Assembly: GCA_013398275.1 (NCBI GenBank)
Contig: VZSE01006253.1
Coordinates: 799,440-863,439 of the forward strand
Direction: 5' to 3'
DNA: 64,000 bases
From: Promerops cafer
Taxonomy: Eukaryota > Chordata > Aves > Passeriformes > Nectariniidae
Part shown: one piece after another, positions 49,064 to 61,928 of the stretch
Layout: each line of letters begins with the position of its first letter
How positions within the stretch are numbered: the first letter of the stretch is position 1
Notes under the pieces: generated by a model
The model's database searches: none
Told to the model about the DNA's origin: nothing
Seen by the model: the letters and a program-made list of their open reading frames with translations, nothing else
Position numbers and translations under genes: made by a program

Positions 49064-51386
49064 TGCCCAAGCAAGTAATCTATAGAGATATTCAAGTTAA
49101 AGAAAGGTTTCTCGGTTTCTATTCCTTCCAGCTGACAATAGATATGAAAAAAGGTACCTAAAACTAGGTTGGACTCATCCATATCTTAGTTAGGAGCTTG
49201 GGAGAGAGAAAGAGACTTCTGCAGGGTAATTTCAATATCTACATAGGCTAGAAGGTGAGAATTATCCTCTGGTAGAAACATCAGCAGGGTAGTTCAGAAG
49301 TGGGTAGTTAAAAATATGGGTTGAGAAAGAAATTTTTAAGAGCACATAACCTGTTGATATTTTAGTATTTTCTTGAATGAATCTATAGATGTTGAAGTGT
49401 TTTATGTGATGTGTTATGTGAAGAAACTTTTTATAACTGGAAAAATGTCTAAATATAAGGGTAGAGGAAAGTTGATCCATTCAAAATTTTCAATCTTTTT
49501 TTTTTTTTTTTTGATATGTTGAAGAGCTCTTCTTCACATGACTGTTTGAATGATAGCAGGCTACCTGAGTAAAATCACACGTATATTTGAATTATGCCAA
49601 AATTTCTGTGGGGGAAAGGAAAAAAAAGTTGGAAGTTTCCATGTGCATGAAACCATGTTGAAGGAATTAAAATCTTCCTGCTGTATGACGTTACTCACTT
49701 CTTTTTAATTAATTAAGCAGTGCTTTTATAAGTACACAGTTGACTCATTAAAAAGCCTATTACAATAATCTTCTTCATTTTAGACAGATTTTATAAACCT
49801 TTTCTTGCATATACTTCACTAACACTGTGTCGGCACTCATTGCAGTGAATGTGCTCATAAAAAGTCTTTGTTCTTTTTTTTTTTTGATAAAACTATTTAA
49901 AAGTAGCAGCAATAAGGTTAAGAAGAAGATATATCTCCACTGTTAGATGGAGGAGAGTCAGTAAGAGATCTTTATTTTTCCCATCTGCAAAAAACCCCGT
50001 CTATAAAGAGAGTTAACAAAAGTGAATGGAAGATGATTAGTACCACTTGCCCTTGAGGCCAGGGTTTGGTTCATAGGCCCTTTTCATTTGTAGCAGTCTG
50101 TTAAGTCATGGTGGAAAGGCTGCAGTGCAAAATGCAAATAGATAAATGGAATTCTGAAGTTTGTTTTGACTATCCATATAAAAAAGAAATTATAGGAACA
50201 ATGGAAAAAAGCAAAGTATGGGAAATTGAGTTGAAATGTAATCTGAGAAATACTTTTCTGATAGGGATATCAATAGCAAATACCATCCTAAGTCATAGAA
50301 GGAGGTTAAAAGGTGTTGGGGAAAAAAGAAGTGGAAATGTGTCATTAGCTGAGATGCAACTTGAATTATCCTGAGGTTCTTGGAAATGCTCCTAGTCTTA
50401 GATATCACTGTTGTGATCTATCAGTTTTTGTTGTACTACTGTCTTAGTTAAGAAATGTAATGAAGAGTATTTTTTCCTTTTATCATTCAGTAGTCGAAAG
50501 ATTAACCTGATTTTGAGAACCTTTATATCACTGGACTCCATATAATGATCTCACCTATCACATTCCCTGTGTTATTGCATCACTTCTAATTAACTCCCCT
50601 GTAAATGATTTAATACTCTTCATTTTGCAGTTTGAGAATGTTATCAAAGATTTTCTGAAATTTACTACTGTTAGTTCAATTCATTCCTTAAAGTTCATCA
50701 TTGACTTTTTTGAATTGCTAATGGCTTCATTAAGAGAGCACAGCCAGAATACTGTGTTATCCTGCTAAGTGTTTGTGTGATCATCAGCATAAGACCTGGA
50801 GACATTCATTAAGGATTTTTGTTCTCTCATATCCATGGGAAATAGTGAATTATCCCTACTCCATGTAAGGAGAGGTGAAACAGTAGGTTGTGTAGAGCAT
50901 TCAAGATAATATGGAAATCAAAAACCAAAACTGTATCTTAGCTTGTAGTTGACCATATATCTCTTGACTATCATGTTATTCAGCATTTCAGAACTTAGGA
51001 AATGCTGAATTTGCAGCAAAATATCATAAAACATAGATTCTGATTAAGGAATGGGAATATTATTAATATTTTTTTCTGTGCTAGATAAACTTTCAGCAGA
51101 AAGGGTTTTTTCCTGTTTCCTTCTTCTGACTGGTTAGTTGAAGCAAGATGTAAAACAAGCCAGAGCAAATGGTTATTCATGAAAGGGCAGCAGACATATG
51201 GAACCCCTTGCCAGTGAATACAATGAAAAAGAAATGCTTTGGAGGAAACTGAAGAAGCAGTTGGAGGAGGGACCCCTTATTATGCAGTGTAGAAAGCTAA
51301 ATGTTTTTAATGGACAAATTTTAAAAGATTTTTTTCCACAAAATCGGTTTTACACACACAATCTAAACCAAAAAAAGAAAAAGACA

Positions 51387-53601
51387 AAACAAAAACAAAA
51401 CCCCAACAAGTAAACAAAACCAAACATTTTTGCTAGGAAACACTGCAATATGTTTTGGATACCTTACGTCCTGTCCTCCTTGAAGCATCTGTTTGGACAA
51501 AGTAGGAAGTCTGTGATGCATCCTGACTTCTGTCTTGCTTGGTTATTTGGTTTTGCATCTTGCTTCAACTGACTTTGACTAGTAGCTCCTACTATTCTTC
51601 TTGTAGTAGAAGGCAAAATTAGTAATGAATTTTTATTCATCCTCTTTTTTGCTTTTCACGACTTTGTATCTCCTCTGGATCATCTGTTTTCCAGAGTGGA
51701 GATCCTTAGCGACTCAGTTCATCCTTATATGGGAGGAAACAAAGGTACAGATTTTTGATCATTCTTCCCTCAACGTTTTGCAGTTCTACTATTTTCTTAG
51801 AGATTGGGGGGTTATAGCTGTACTCAGAGTTTAAGATAAATTTAAACAAATCATGAATTCATACAGAAGCATAATTATGTTTCCTGCTTCATTCTCTCTA
51901 CCTTGAATTTGGCCTTATGATTGAGAGGAAATATTGAGCTGGTGTATTTGTGGAAACGGAAAGGTACCTACTAAACCCTGTGTATTTTTTTCTATGTATC
52001 AAAAGTAAAAATTCTTGCCTAGCACACTAGAAATTTAATTTCTTAGAACAGAATAATAGTATGCATGGAAACTAAGAGCTGGGAGGATGCAGACAGGGTC
52101 TAAAGATGCACATCTAGCCTGTAAACATGAAACCAGGATTTTCTCTTCTGTGAAAATGAATGACAGGAAAAAACCCACCAAGCGTTTACTACATTGCAAG
52201 TTAAACTCTGGATTTTAATTGCTTCATTATGTTTATGGTCCTTTTAGATGTAGCCTATAATGGGTTTTTAAAAAGATGACTCTTCCTACCATGCTATTTA
52301 GAACGTAGTCCCTGAATCACTAGGTAACCAGAAAGTATCAAGGAGGCAGCATGTTTTAACACATATGACATTTATTTAAATCAGTCCCGTATAATATGGC
52401 AAATAAACCCCTTCACTACAGTTGTAACATTTAGCACCTTTTCCATGTAATTCAGCTCATAGATGTCTAATTAAAGATCACTGAACCAAGTGTNAAACAA
52501 AAACAAAACCCCAACAAGTAAACAAAACCAAACATTTTTGCTAGGAAACACTGCAATATGTTTTGGATACCTTACGTCCTGTCCTCCTTGAAGCATCTGT
52601 TTGGACAAAGTAGGAAGTCTGTGATGCATCCTGACTTCTGTCTTGCTTGGTTATTTGGTTTTGCATCTTGCTTCAACTGACTTTGACTAGTAGCTCCTAC
52701 TATTCTTCTTGTAGTAGAAGGCAAAATTAGTAATGAATTTTTATTCATCCTCTTTTTTGCTTTTCACGACTTTGTATCTCCTCTGGATCATCTGTTTTCC
52801 AGAGTGGAGATCCTTAGCGACTCAGTTCATCCTTATATGGGAGGAAACAAAGGTACAGATTTTTGATCATTCTTCCCTCAACGTTTTGCAGTTCTACTAT
52901 TTTCTTAGAGATTGGGGGGTTATAGCTGTACTCAGAGTTTAAGATAAATTTAAACAAATCATGAATTCATACAGAAGCATAATTATGTTTCCTGCTTCAT
53001 TCTCTCTACCTTGAATTTGGCCTTATGATTGAGAGGAAATATTGAGCTGGTGTATTTGTGGAAACGGAAAGGTACCTACTAAACCCTGTGTATTTTTTTC
53101 TATGTATCAAAAGTAAAAATTCTTGCCTAGCACACTAGAAATTTAATTTCTTAGAACAGAATAATAGTATGCATGGAAACTAAGAGCTGGGAGGATGCAG
53201 GCAGGGTCTAAAGATGCACATCTAGCCTGTAAACATGAAACCAGGATTTTCTCTTCTGTGAAAATGAATGACAGGAAAAAACCCACCAAGCGTTTACTAC
53301 ATTGCAAGTTAAACTCTGGATTTTAATTGCTTCATTATGTTTATGGTCCTTTTAGATGTAGCCTATAATGGGTTTTTAAAAAGATGACTCTTCCTACCAT
53401 GCTATTTAGAACGTAGTCCCTGAATCACTAGGTAACCAGAAAGTATCAAGGAGGCAGCATGTTTTAACACATATGACATTTATTTAAATCAGTCCCGTAT
53501 AATATGGCAAATAAACCCCTTCACTACAGTTGTAACATTTAGCACCTTTTCCATGTAATTCAGCTCATAGATGTCTAATTAAAGATCACTGAACCAAGTG
53601 T
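51387..53601. repeat. 1,107-bp segment present twice around a single N
   Basis: 51387-52493 is repeated at 52495-53601 with a constant offset of 1,108 bp, and the two copies are separated by exactly one N at 52494. The only difference I noticed is A at 52093 against G at 53201. Both copies contain the same 69-codon frame (51625-51834, 52733-52942), which is not a gene I recognise. The left copy starts in an A-rich tract of CAAAAC pieces. Near-identity plus a lone N points to two overlapping contig ends or alleles left unmerged, not to a real tandem duplication. Confidence 0.95.
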
Positions 53602-56600
53602 TTAAAAGGCAACCAATTTAATTGCTGTAATTGTATGGTTTGGATGAATAATAAATGGGCTAATGATACTGTAATATTAAATGTTCAAGTTGGTGATCAA
53701 GTCAATTAAGATATAATTGTAAAGCAGCAATCTACAAATAATGAGTGAAATCCTTCCTATTCAGAATTATGTTGATGGGAATACTATACAGTAACCTTAT
53801 CACATTTTTGGACTTAATTTGATAGAAAAGAGCATATAGACAAATTTTAATCCTGCTGAGCATGCAAAAATCATTGTGCTCGTTGTCCTTTGTCTTTCAA
53901 ACAGATATACCGTCTTAGCAGCTCGAGACAAATTATAGCAAGTGTTTTAGAAGGTCTTTATTTGAATTTTTAGTCAGACCTGTAGTAGACAGATCTTCAA
54001 AATCTATTTAAATCTGGGATGATTGCCCCACCTGATATCTCCACCAGAACAGCCAATTGCAGTGCAAACTTCAACTGTTTGTCAGAAATAGCCTTCCCTT
54101 GCAATCTATCAGAAACTGAAACAAATATTTGCCAAATTCAGATGAGAATGTTGAAGGGACATTTTCATTTTACTAACACAGCTGGTGTGTGAGAGAAAGA
54201 ATGTACAGCAACTCAGAAAAAACCTGGGGTGCCTTGCCCTTAACTCCAGATGTCAGTGGTCACTCTTGATACTCTCAAGGTCATAACTGGCAGTGTCATT
54301 GGTGGCAATCTCATGCAAGAATTGACAGCCTGGGGAGCTCCAGGCAACCAATAATATCCCCTGAAAGATCAGGGCAGGTTTGCAGATGGCTGCTTCCATT
54401 CTCTTCCAGGTCTGTCACCTCAGCTTTTCTCTCCTGATGTGAAAGTGGCTCAGGCTCAATTGTTTCTGGTTCTGATTATCTTGTTCATTCATATTCCTAT
54501 GAGTCCAAGAATTGCAGCTCTGCAGGTGGAGAAGGAGCCTGAATGACAATTAAACTACTGGTTCTAGTATTAAAAGCAGGCAGTGGTAAGAATCATTGCA
54601 CGATATTTGTTTTCCCTATTGTCAGTCACCAAAAGGAGACATCTCTGAGTGACTCTGCTATTTGAAAAGAACTTCAAGGTATATTCACAGTGTTGTATAA
54701 CAGGTGTGTGAGCTGGACAGGAAAAATTGCCCTCTTAAATTAATGCTCTCACCAATAACCCTAGAGGGGAATTGCTTTAGATTAAGCATTGAGCTCTCAG
54801 GTAACTTGTGTGAAATGAGATATATTCTACCAGGTTGGACTAGTACTGGACTTTTTCATATAAATTAATCCATTTGTCAATTAAAGGTATTTTTTGTTCT
54901 CTGAAGACTTTTCTCAAATTTGTTTGCACTCTGCAAATAGTTTCATGTGAAGAATCAGGTTTTATAAACCAAAATTTGGAATGTGGCCTAGAAGTTAAGG
55001 CAGTTTCCTGGAAACCTAAGCTCAAATCTCCTTTCTTTCTGATTCAGATGATTTTTAAAGCAAGATCTCACTGTCACAGGAGAAGTGCTATAGTCTGTGG
55101 ACTTCCAGGTCTTTTGGAATGGATTCCAGTGCTACTTGATCCAATCCATACTCTCCTGATTTGCTGACAGAGATTAGGTCAAGTTTTGCTCTGCAGGTGG
55201 CTTGCAATGATTGGTTTGTAAGTCTACATGGTTTTTCTTTTTTGGTGTTACAAAGTGGAAACTCACACAAGACATTGCTAGTCCATCCTCTGTGCTTTCA
55301 CTTGATGGTATGACATTGCTGTGGCAAGCCTTAATTTGAGTTTTCCCACTGAGAGAAGAAACTACAGACTCTGTCTTGCATGGAGAATTCCTTTGTTTTT
55401 CATCTCCCAGAAATGCTAGGAAGTAGCTTAGCGTAGGAAATTATAAATTTTGATTTTTGAAAAACTATATTTTGCTGAATTCGTACTTTTCTATTTCTTT
55501 TTACAGGCTACAATATATCCTAGATTAAATATTTAAGGCATGCTGACACCCAGGCATAAGCTATGAATCAATGGAAATAAAGTTTCTACAAAAGCATATT
55601 TAAAAATAATTTTATGTAAAGTATGAATTACAGAACACTGAGTAATTAAAGAAGAACATAATGTAATAACCTTTCATGCTATCTTGCTTCTTTTTTGCCA
55701 TAAGTACCTTAGTGTTATTCAAAGTGTCTATATTATACGTGTTTCTGAGTATGCAGTTGTTTTAGAAATTGTTACCACATCTTTATGTAAGGCTGAATGA
55801 TCAAGATCACAGACCAGGGTTATTGGTAGGTCTACATGAATTCACTTATAAACAGGAAAAACAACCTTAAAATTACAACACAACTTAAGAGTATGCATAT
55901 TCTCCCAAGCACAGCAAACAAGTGTGATGCCTGAACCTGCTGCAAGGAAAAGCTTCTAAACCTTCCGAGGCCTAAGGAAAGAGATGTAGTAGAGCCAAAT
56001 TAGCTCTGTGCTCAGCATGGACTCGTCAGAGCTGTCAAGAAAGAAGGCTTGTCCCTGTGGATGTTGTATTACCTGCTCTTAAAAGGCAAACCAGCTTGTC
56101 CATAACGAGCTCCAGTAATGAGCTCCAATATCTCTGTGTCATGGCACATTAACACATCCAAACTGCCCGTCCAGGTTCTGTCTTAGAACCAGTTTCATTG
56201 AACTTGATAATAAATTAAGACAGGTCTTATCTCTTACAAGAGAAATATTTTCCCTTGACTGTTCCTTGCTGTGGAATGAACTACTGTAAAATAAATACTC
56301 ATAAGCACTGTGAAACTTTTCCAACGGACAGCCAATATATCTTAGCAATAAGTTTGTACGCTACATAAGCAATTTTCCATTCGATCAAATTAGCATAATT
56401 TTTAATTGAATCTTATAATTTTCCTTTTTTTTTTACTAATGCATCTAAACTATAATTACATTAGTCTCTCTCATAAAGCATGATAAAAGAATACTAATCA
56501 GACAGTAATGAAGTATGATGCAGAATTATTACCTGGAGAATGGATACAGGATATTAATTTTTTTCCTGGGGTGGAAGCCCCGATTTTGTCCATTCCTTTT

Positions 56601-58048
56601 ACAGTTTTTTGCTTATTCCTGCTACTATCCCCCCAGTATACTCTCTTTAAATTAACAAGAAATTGTCACCTCAGAGACATTTAATTCCAGATCTGGATCA
56701 CAAGACAAGTTGCTGCACATTGCTGACCATAGTGCCAAGGGATATATAAGAACATGTTTGAGGTTAGGCAGGTTCATAAGCATTTTTCTGTATAAGGGCA
56801 AAATACAACTCCTATCACACATCAATATTATTATTTCAATGAATCCTAAGGAAAAGTTCTTGTTTTCAGGCTGTCATTAGTGTATCTCCTCACAAATGTT
56901 CTCTCCTGGTATAAAATCAGGACAAGTATCTGGATATTGTTTACCTTACTGAATTTGTCCATAGTGCACACACTCTTAAAATATAATTTTCACTGCCAAT
57001 GACCCCAGTATGTGGCCTTCTTTTTGGAAAGGCCTCTCTCTCAATGCTGATGACTTTTTTCCATGGCACCTGGAAGATTTATGTTTTGTTTGTTGGCAAG
57101 GTCTCTCATGTATATGCATTTGCTTTTCCACCACTGCAACAGGCTGTTCATTGACTCCTCTTACTTTCACTACATTGAAGTATTCATGGTCATATTCACC
57201 CAGACCATATATTCTTTTACCTCTTTTTTCTGTCAATTCCTTTCACTGTCATAGAAAACAAATTCTCCTTTTGTTCGTAATTTTCAAATCCTTTCCTGTA
57301 TCTTTCCTTCTTTTCTCTTATTATCTCTTACCATTGTGGAAGGCAGCATCAGGTGATTTTTCTGCCATCTCAAACTATGCAAGATACTATTCCTAATCCT
57401 CAACAAATTACATTTCCCAATTTTCTAATTATCAGTGTCACCAAATTTATGTTCAGATACGAGAAACACTACATGTACATCTGCCTAGCCCCCATAAATT
57501 TCCCCCTTCAATTTTCTTCTAGAAATGCTCTATATTCTTCAGTCTGTAAACCCTCTGTAACCTTTTGCTTCTTTCTATGGCTTTGTTTCTGTGGTCTAAG
57601 GATCCAAGGCTGGGGTCTGATGCGGTCCAGCTGTGCAACTTTGGCTCAGACTTCAGAGGAAATAGCTAAGCTGTGAAAAGGAATTTTGAGAAAGGCTCTA
57701 GAGCTGACCCATGGAAGACAACAAAGTTAAATTAGAGACAGAAGTTGTTGTTGAGATGAAGATTTCAAGACAGAAAACATCAACAGTACAAAATATGAGA
57801 TCCCAAAGCAAAACACAGGGAGCTGACAAAGTTGGTGGAAGATGGAAACTCAGAAACATGGGAAAATATAACTAGGTGAGAACTAGAGGCTATGCCTTCT
57901 CCTGATTCCTGCCTGCCTGGCCATCAGAGAGTATTCAGGTAACTTACTAGGATGGTGAGCCAAAGCTTAGGCAAGGAGCTCCGTACATTTTTAGCCATTG
58001 TTAGTGTGTTAGCCAATAAATTATTCATTATTGAAGTTGTATGTATTA
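53602..58048. other. Unique AT-rich non-coding sequence
   Basis: No gene recognised. 54190-54540 is a little richer in GC and looks element-like, but I cannot match it to a family. Frames of up to 128 codons (57010-57396) lack known domains. Confidence 0.5.
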
Positions 58049-58302
58049 TGTCATGTTTTAGCCCTAGTAGGCAGCTCAGCCCCACACAGCCACTTGCTCA
58101 CTACCCTCTCTGCCCCCAGTGGGATGTGGGAGAGAATCAAAAGTGTAAAAATGAGAAAACTTGTGGGCTTAAAACAGCTTAAAAAGGAAGGTAAAAGCGG
58201 CACACACAAGCAAAGCAAAAATAAGAAATTAATACACTACTTTCCTTTTTCAGCCATCTCCAAGAAAGCAGGGCTGCATCATGCATAATGATTACTTGGG
58301 AC
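58049..58302 (-). mobile_element. Partial LTR of the same type as 24567-25152
   Basis: The plus strand reads TGTCATGTTTTAGCCCTAG, CACTTGCTCACTACC, CAGTGGGATGTGGGAGAGAA, AATGAGAAAACTTGTGGG, CACACAAGCAAAGCAAAA and CAGCCATCTCCAAGAAAGCA. This is the antisense of the 3' end of the 586-bp LTR, in the same order (its GGCTGGGGTTAAGCTGTGACA end, GAGTGAGCGGC, TTCTCTCCCC, TTTTCTCATTTT, TCTAGAGACATCTGAACACC side). It fades after about 58300, so the promoter half is missing. No internal retroviral sequence adjoins it. Confidence 0.85.
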
Positions 58303-61300
58303 ATACCCTTAATCTCAGCTAGTCATTTTAGGCTTGCTTTATGAAAAAAAAAATATGGATGCTTGTATGGAGTAATACACATCCCACTAGAGTTGAAATT
58401 ATTGAAATTGCTTATATGACTCAGTCTAGATATGCTGATATCTTGTCACTGGCTTGAAAAAAGGCGTAGCTTTCAAGTTCAAATTTGGGTGTCTAAATTA
58501 TCTGAAGTAAGCTAAGATAACGCCAGTGCCTTGTGTACTGAGATCCCTATATTATTCTTTCATTTATTCTCATTCTTTCCTTTGTCAGTATCTACCTTTT
58601 GTCTTTTGTTTTATTAGATGTCAGTTCTTTGTTAAAAAGAGGAGTCTTAAAATTGAAGTAGTCAGTAGTGTTTCAAGATACTTGTTGCTGGCAGAGGGAG
58701 TAAGAATCTGGATGGTCCTTACATTGTCTTCTAAAAAATTCTTAATACAGAACAGTGAAGGGGCCTGAAATTTAGTATGCTATGTAAAGCATCCAGCACA
58801 ATGGAGTATTCATACATGCTGAAAGCCTCTGGCTTTTATCACAAGAGAAGTAATAAATCATCTCTGAATCTTGATCAAATAATATCTTCACTTTTTGCCT
58901 ATTTAAATGTCACTTGCAGATTAAATTGGATCATGAGGGGATTTTTTGTTCTTTCTTTTTCTGCTTTCTCTAAACTTTTTGTAATGTCGTTTTAAAGCAA
59001 TAACCAACAGTTGAATAATATGCGACATTTGGATTTCCATCAGAGAATATGAATTCTACTTACAGTCCTTCAAAAGGAGCAAGGATATAGAAAGTTTAGA
59101 GAAGAGGTGAATAAATGAATATTATTTGAGTTCAGTTCCCTGACTAAGGAATAGCTGAGGAAAATATTTTTGTGAAAAAAAAAGAAAATCAGATATGTTT
59201 GTTTCCAAATCCATAAAAATGGTTTTTTACACATTGAAGAGCCTTTGACAAGCACACAAGATGACATTACTAAAAGCATTTCTTAACTAGGGAGATTGCT
59301 ATGCAATACATAGCAAAATATGACAAGATTATATTATTTACAGTCAATAATGATGGGATTATAGATCAGGTACACACTTCAATGTTAGTGATGGGATGGC
59401 AAGTTCACCTAACTTCATTGAGTGGAAAAAAGTTGTGCTGAAAGTAAGGACCTTGATTTCCAAAGGTAAATGAGGACAAATGCATTGTTTGGATAGTCTG
59501 AGAAGCAGTTGGGTTGAGGAGAAGTCAGGTGTAGAAAGACTCAAGTATCTCTTTGCAACGAAGGTTCTCAACACAGTCATGGCCCCAAACATGGTACAGT
59601 TAGGTTTGCTAGAACATGAGCTTCAACATGTGTGTTACCATGGACAGAGCAAAAACCTCTGGGGGAAGCTGACCCGGTAACATGGGCCTTTTTCCTAGAT
59701 TTCCTTGTATATGCATATTACCAGTTGTCATAAAAAATGCTAGACTGTCTTAATTCTGAGGCCTAAATCCTTGTTTCACATTTTTCTGAGACAAAGTGGG
59801 GTCTAAATATATGTTTTTTTCTAGAGAAACAGAAAACATGTTTGTGTATTCTGACTTTTTAAAAATCTAAAACCTGTTAATCTGTTAATCCCATTCAGAT
59901 GAATAAACAGTAAGAATTTTAGGAATCACATGACACTAATTTGATATATATCTTTGATAAATTTATAGATTTTCAAGACAAAAGTAATATATATATAAGT
60001 ACTCTGCACTATCAGTAAGAATTTGACGTAGTGACGCACAAGAAAGAATTTTAGCTAAAAGAAATATAGAATACAAGGTTGCTAACAAGAATAAATGCAA
60101 ATATTAACTTGAAGAGAAGAGACTAAAGTATTGATAAACAAGGACTTAGTGAAGATAATTTAAAAAATTGTTCATAGTAGACTCAGTGTGACAAAAAGCA
60201 ACAAAGTCAAAAAGCAACAAAGTTTACCAATATGAAATTATTGGAAGATGTCAGGCTTCATGTTTGGGTTCAGGAAGAAGGTACTATATAATACATCCAT
60301 ATGTCGTGTTGAGAGAAGAAAAAATAAACAGGACAGAGTTTGAAAGAGGAATTCTTGAGAATGTGGGACTGTGTGATTTGCACTGGCAACTTGAGCATAA
60401 AAGTTCCAAACACATGTATGATTTCAAAGAACAATGAAGAGCTTCTGCAGGTAGATAACTAGAAGCCCTTTGAAGATACTTTTTTTCTTTTTCTCCCACA
60501 ATAACTTTCTCTCCATACATGAATACTTTTTAATTGTTTTAGGACACTTAATTAATCCTTACACTGTCAGTATTCTTACATGGGGTTGTTTTTAATAAAA
60601 CTCCCAGCTGGATCAGGAACTCTGAAGAAGGAGTGTAGCTTTACTTGAAATTCTCATTCCGTATTTTATTGGAAAAAAAATCAATACAGACAGTATGCAT
60701 AGATAAATATCATTAAGAACAGTTCTGCTCCTTTATCCTGGGAGATAGCCAAAGTCATAGGGGAACCATTATCTCACGCCTCTGGAAAAGAAAAAGTCAA
60801 GAGTCTGCTTGAAGTTAAGGATAAAAGAACCTGAGTCTTGACTCAAACAACTTTGCAGTTCTTGTTGTAAAGTTCAATAAAAAAAATTGTTCCTATTGAA
60901 AAAAAGTAAAAAAACCCAAACCCAAACAGTAGTATTTTTCCTAGGAATAATTTCTTTCTTTTAACAAATTACTGATCCAGAAATGTTAGCTAAAGGCAAA
61001 AAGCTCACCAATAGTGCACTCAGTTAAGAAAAGATTGAGATGATACAAAGACACAACTTTATTTGAATTATGTATCAAAGAGTCTGTATAGCTATGCTTT
61101 CATAATTGTTTAAGTAAAAAATTTGAAATGCTGTCTTTCTGAGGGAATGCTTGAATTACCATAGAAAACCCACCTGGTTAAAGTAAAGAACTTTAAAGTA
61201 TTTTGCCAATCCAAACTGAAAAAGAAAAAAAAAAATCATGTTTTGGAGCTGACCTACTGGTGACTCCTATAGCTGGCAACTTTTGTTCTGGCTTTTTGCT

Positions 61301-61455
61301 CTAACTTCTCTGTTTTATTGAACAATTTCATTACAAGTGGTTATCTCATCAAAATGAGTACTTTCAAAAGTAAAGCTCTAAAGATCCAAATTATCTCTCA
61401 TAAATCCAGCAAACATAGCTGAAAATTTGGGTTTTCCACTCCTTTCTCTAAACCA
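58303..61455. other. Unique AT-rich non-coding sequence
   Basis: No gene recognised; short AT repeats near 59986-59997. A 16-bp tandem duplication at 60192-60223 is listed separately. Confidence 0.5.
60192..60223. repeat. 16-bp tandem duplication
   Basis: CAAAAAGCAACAAAGT occurs twice head to tail without mismatch (60192-60207, 60208-60223). Confidence 0.95.
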
Positions 61456-61928
61456 AATAGAATCACAGAAACATGTAATGGAAGGGACCTTAGAGACCAT
61501 CATTTTATGAACCCCCTGCCATGGGCAGAAAATAAATCAATAAATCAGGTTGCTCAAACCACCACAAATGTGTTCTTGAACGTTTCCAGGAATGGGGAGG
61601 GCACAACTTCTGGAATCCTGTCCAATGCCTAGCTACTCTCTGAATAAAGAATTTCTTCCTAATAGCTAATTTAAATCTCCCTTCTTTTAGTTTAAAGCTG
61701 TTCTTCCTTGTCCTCTCACTACATGTCCTTGTCAAAAGCCCCTTTTCAGCCTCCTTGTAGCCACCTTTAGGTACTGGAAGGTGCTGTCAGGTCTCCCTAG
61801 AGCCTTCTCTTTTCTGGAAGGTGCTATAAAATCTCCACAGCATCTTCTCTTCTACAGGCTGAACAACTCCAACTATCTCAGCCTCGTCTTTGCAGGAGAG
61901 GTGCTCCAGCCCTCTGATCATTACAATA
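61456..61928 (-). mobile_element. CR1 LINE 3' part with ORF2 C-terminal remnant
   Basis: The plus strand begins AATAGAATCACAGAA (the CR1 tail in antisense), then GGAAGGGACCTTAGAGACC, CCCCCTGCCATGGGCAG, AATTTCTTCCTAATAGCTAA, CTTGTCCTCTCACTACATGT and GTGCTCCAGCCCTCTGATCA. The minus strand still reads KLKEGRFKLAIRKKFF and, in another frame, MIRGLEHLSC, both typical of the CR1 reverse-transcriptase C-terminus. It is 5' truncated with indels. A 40-bp internal tandem duplication at 61774-61853 is absent from the normal CR1 order. Confidence 0.94.
61774..61853. repeat. 40-bp internal tandem duplication in CR1
   Basis: CTGGAAGGTGCT begins two successive 40-bp units (61774-61813 and 61814-61853) that share the AGGTCTCC/AATCTCC and CTTCTCTT parts. 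CR1 normally has this segment once. Confidence 0.8.

Larger units (their letters stand above)
41561..51386. other. Unique AT-rich non-coding sequence
   Basis: Almost 10 kb with no recognised gene or mobile element. Simple-sequence content: an A-rich tract at 43935-44042 with repeated CACAAAACAA-like pieces, an AGTAAATATAAGCAAA element repeated at 49011 and 49048, a T run at 49497-49513 and another near 49876-49885. Open frames do not exceed about 102 codons. Confidence 0.5.

Noticed and set aside
51625..52942. A duplicated 69-codon gene pair
   Set aside because: The two identical frames are the same sequence copied by the lone-N assembly artefact, and the frame has no recognisable domain.
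56976..57236. Hydrophilic, protein-like minus-strand frame (86 codons)
   Set aside because: It depends on a non-ATG start, has no known domain and no supporting exon signals; chance is the simpler explanation.
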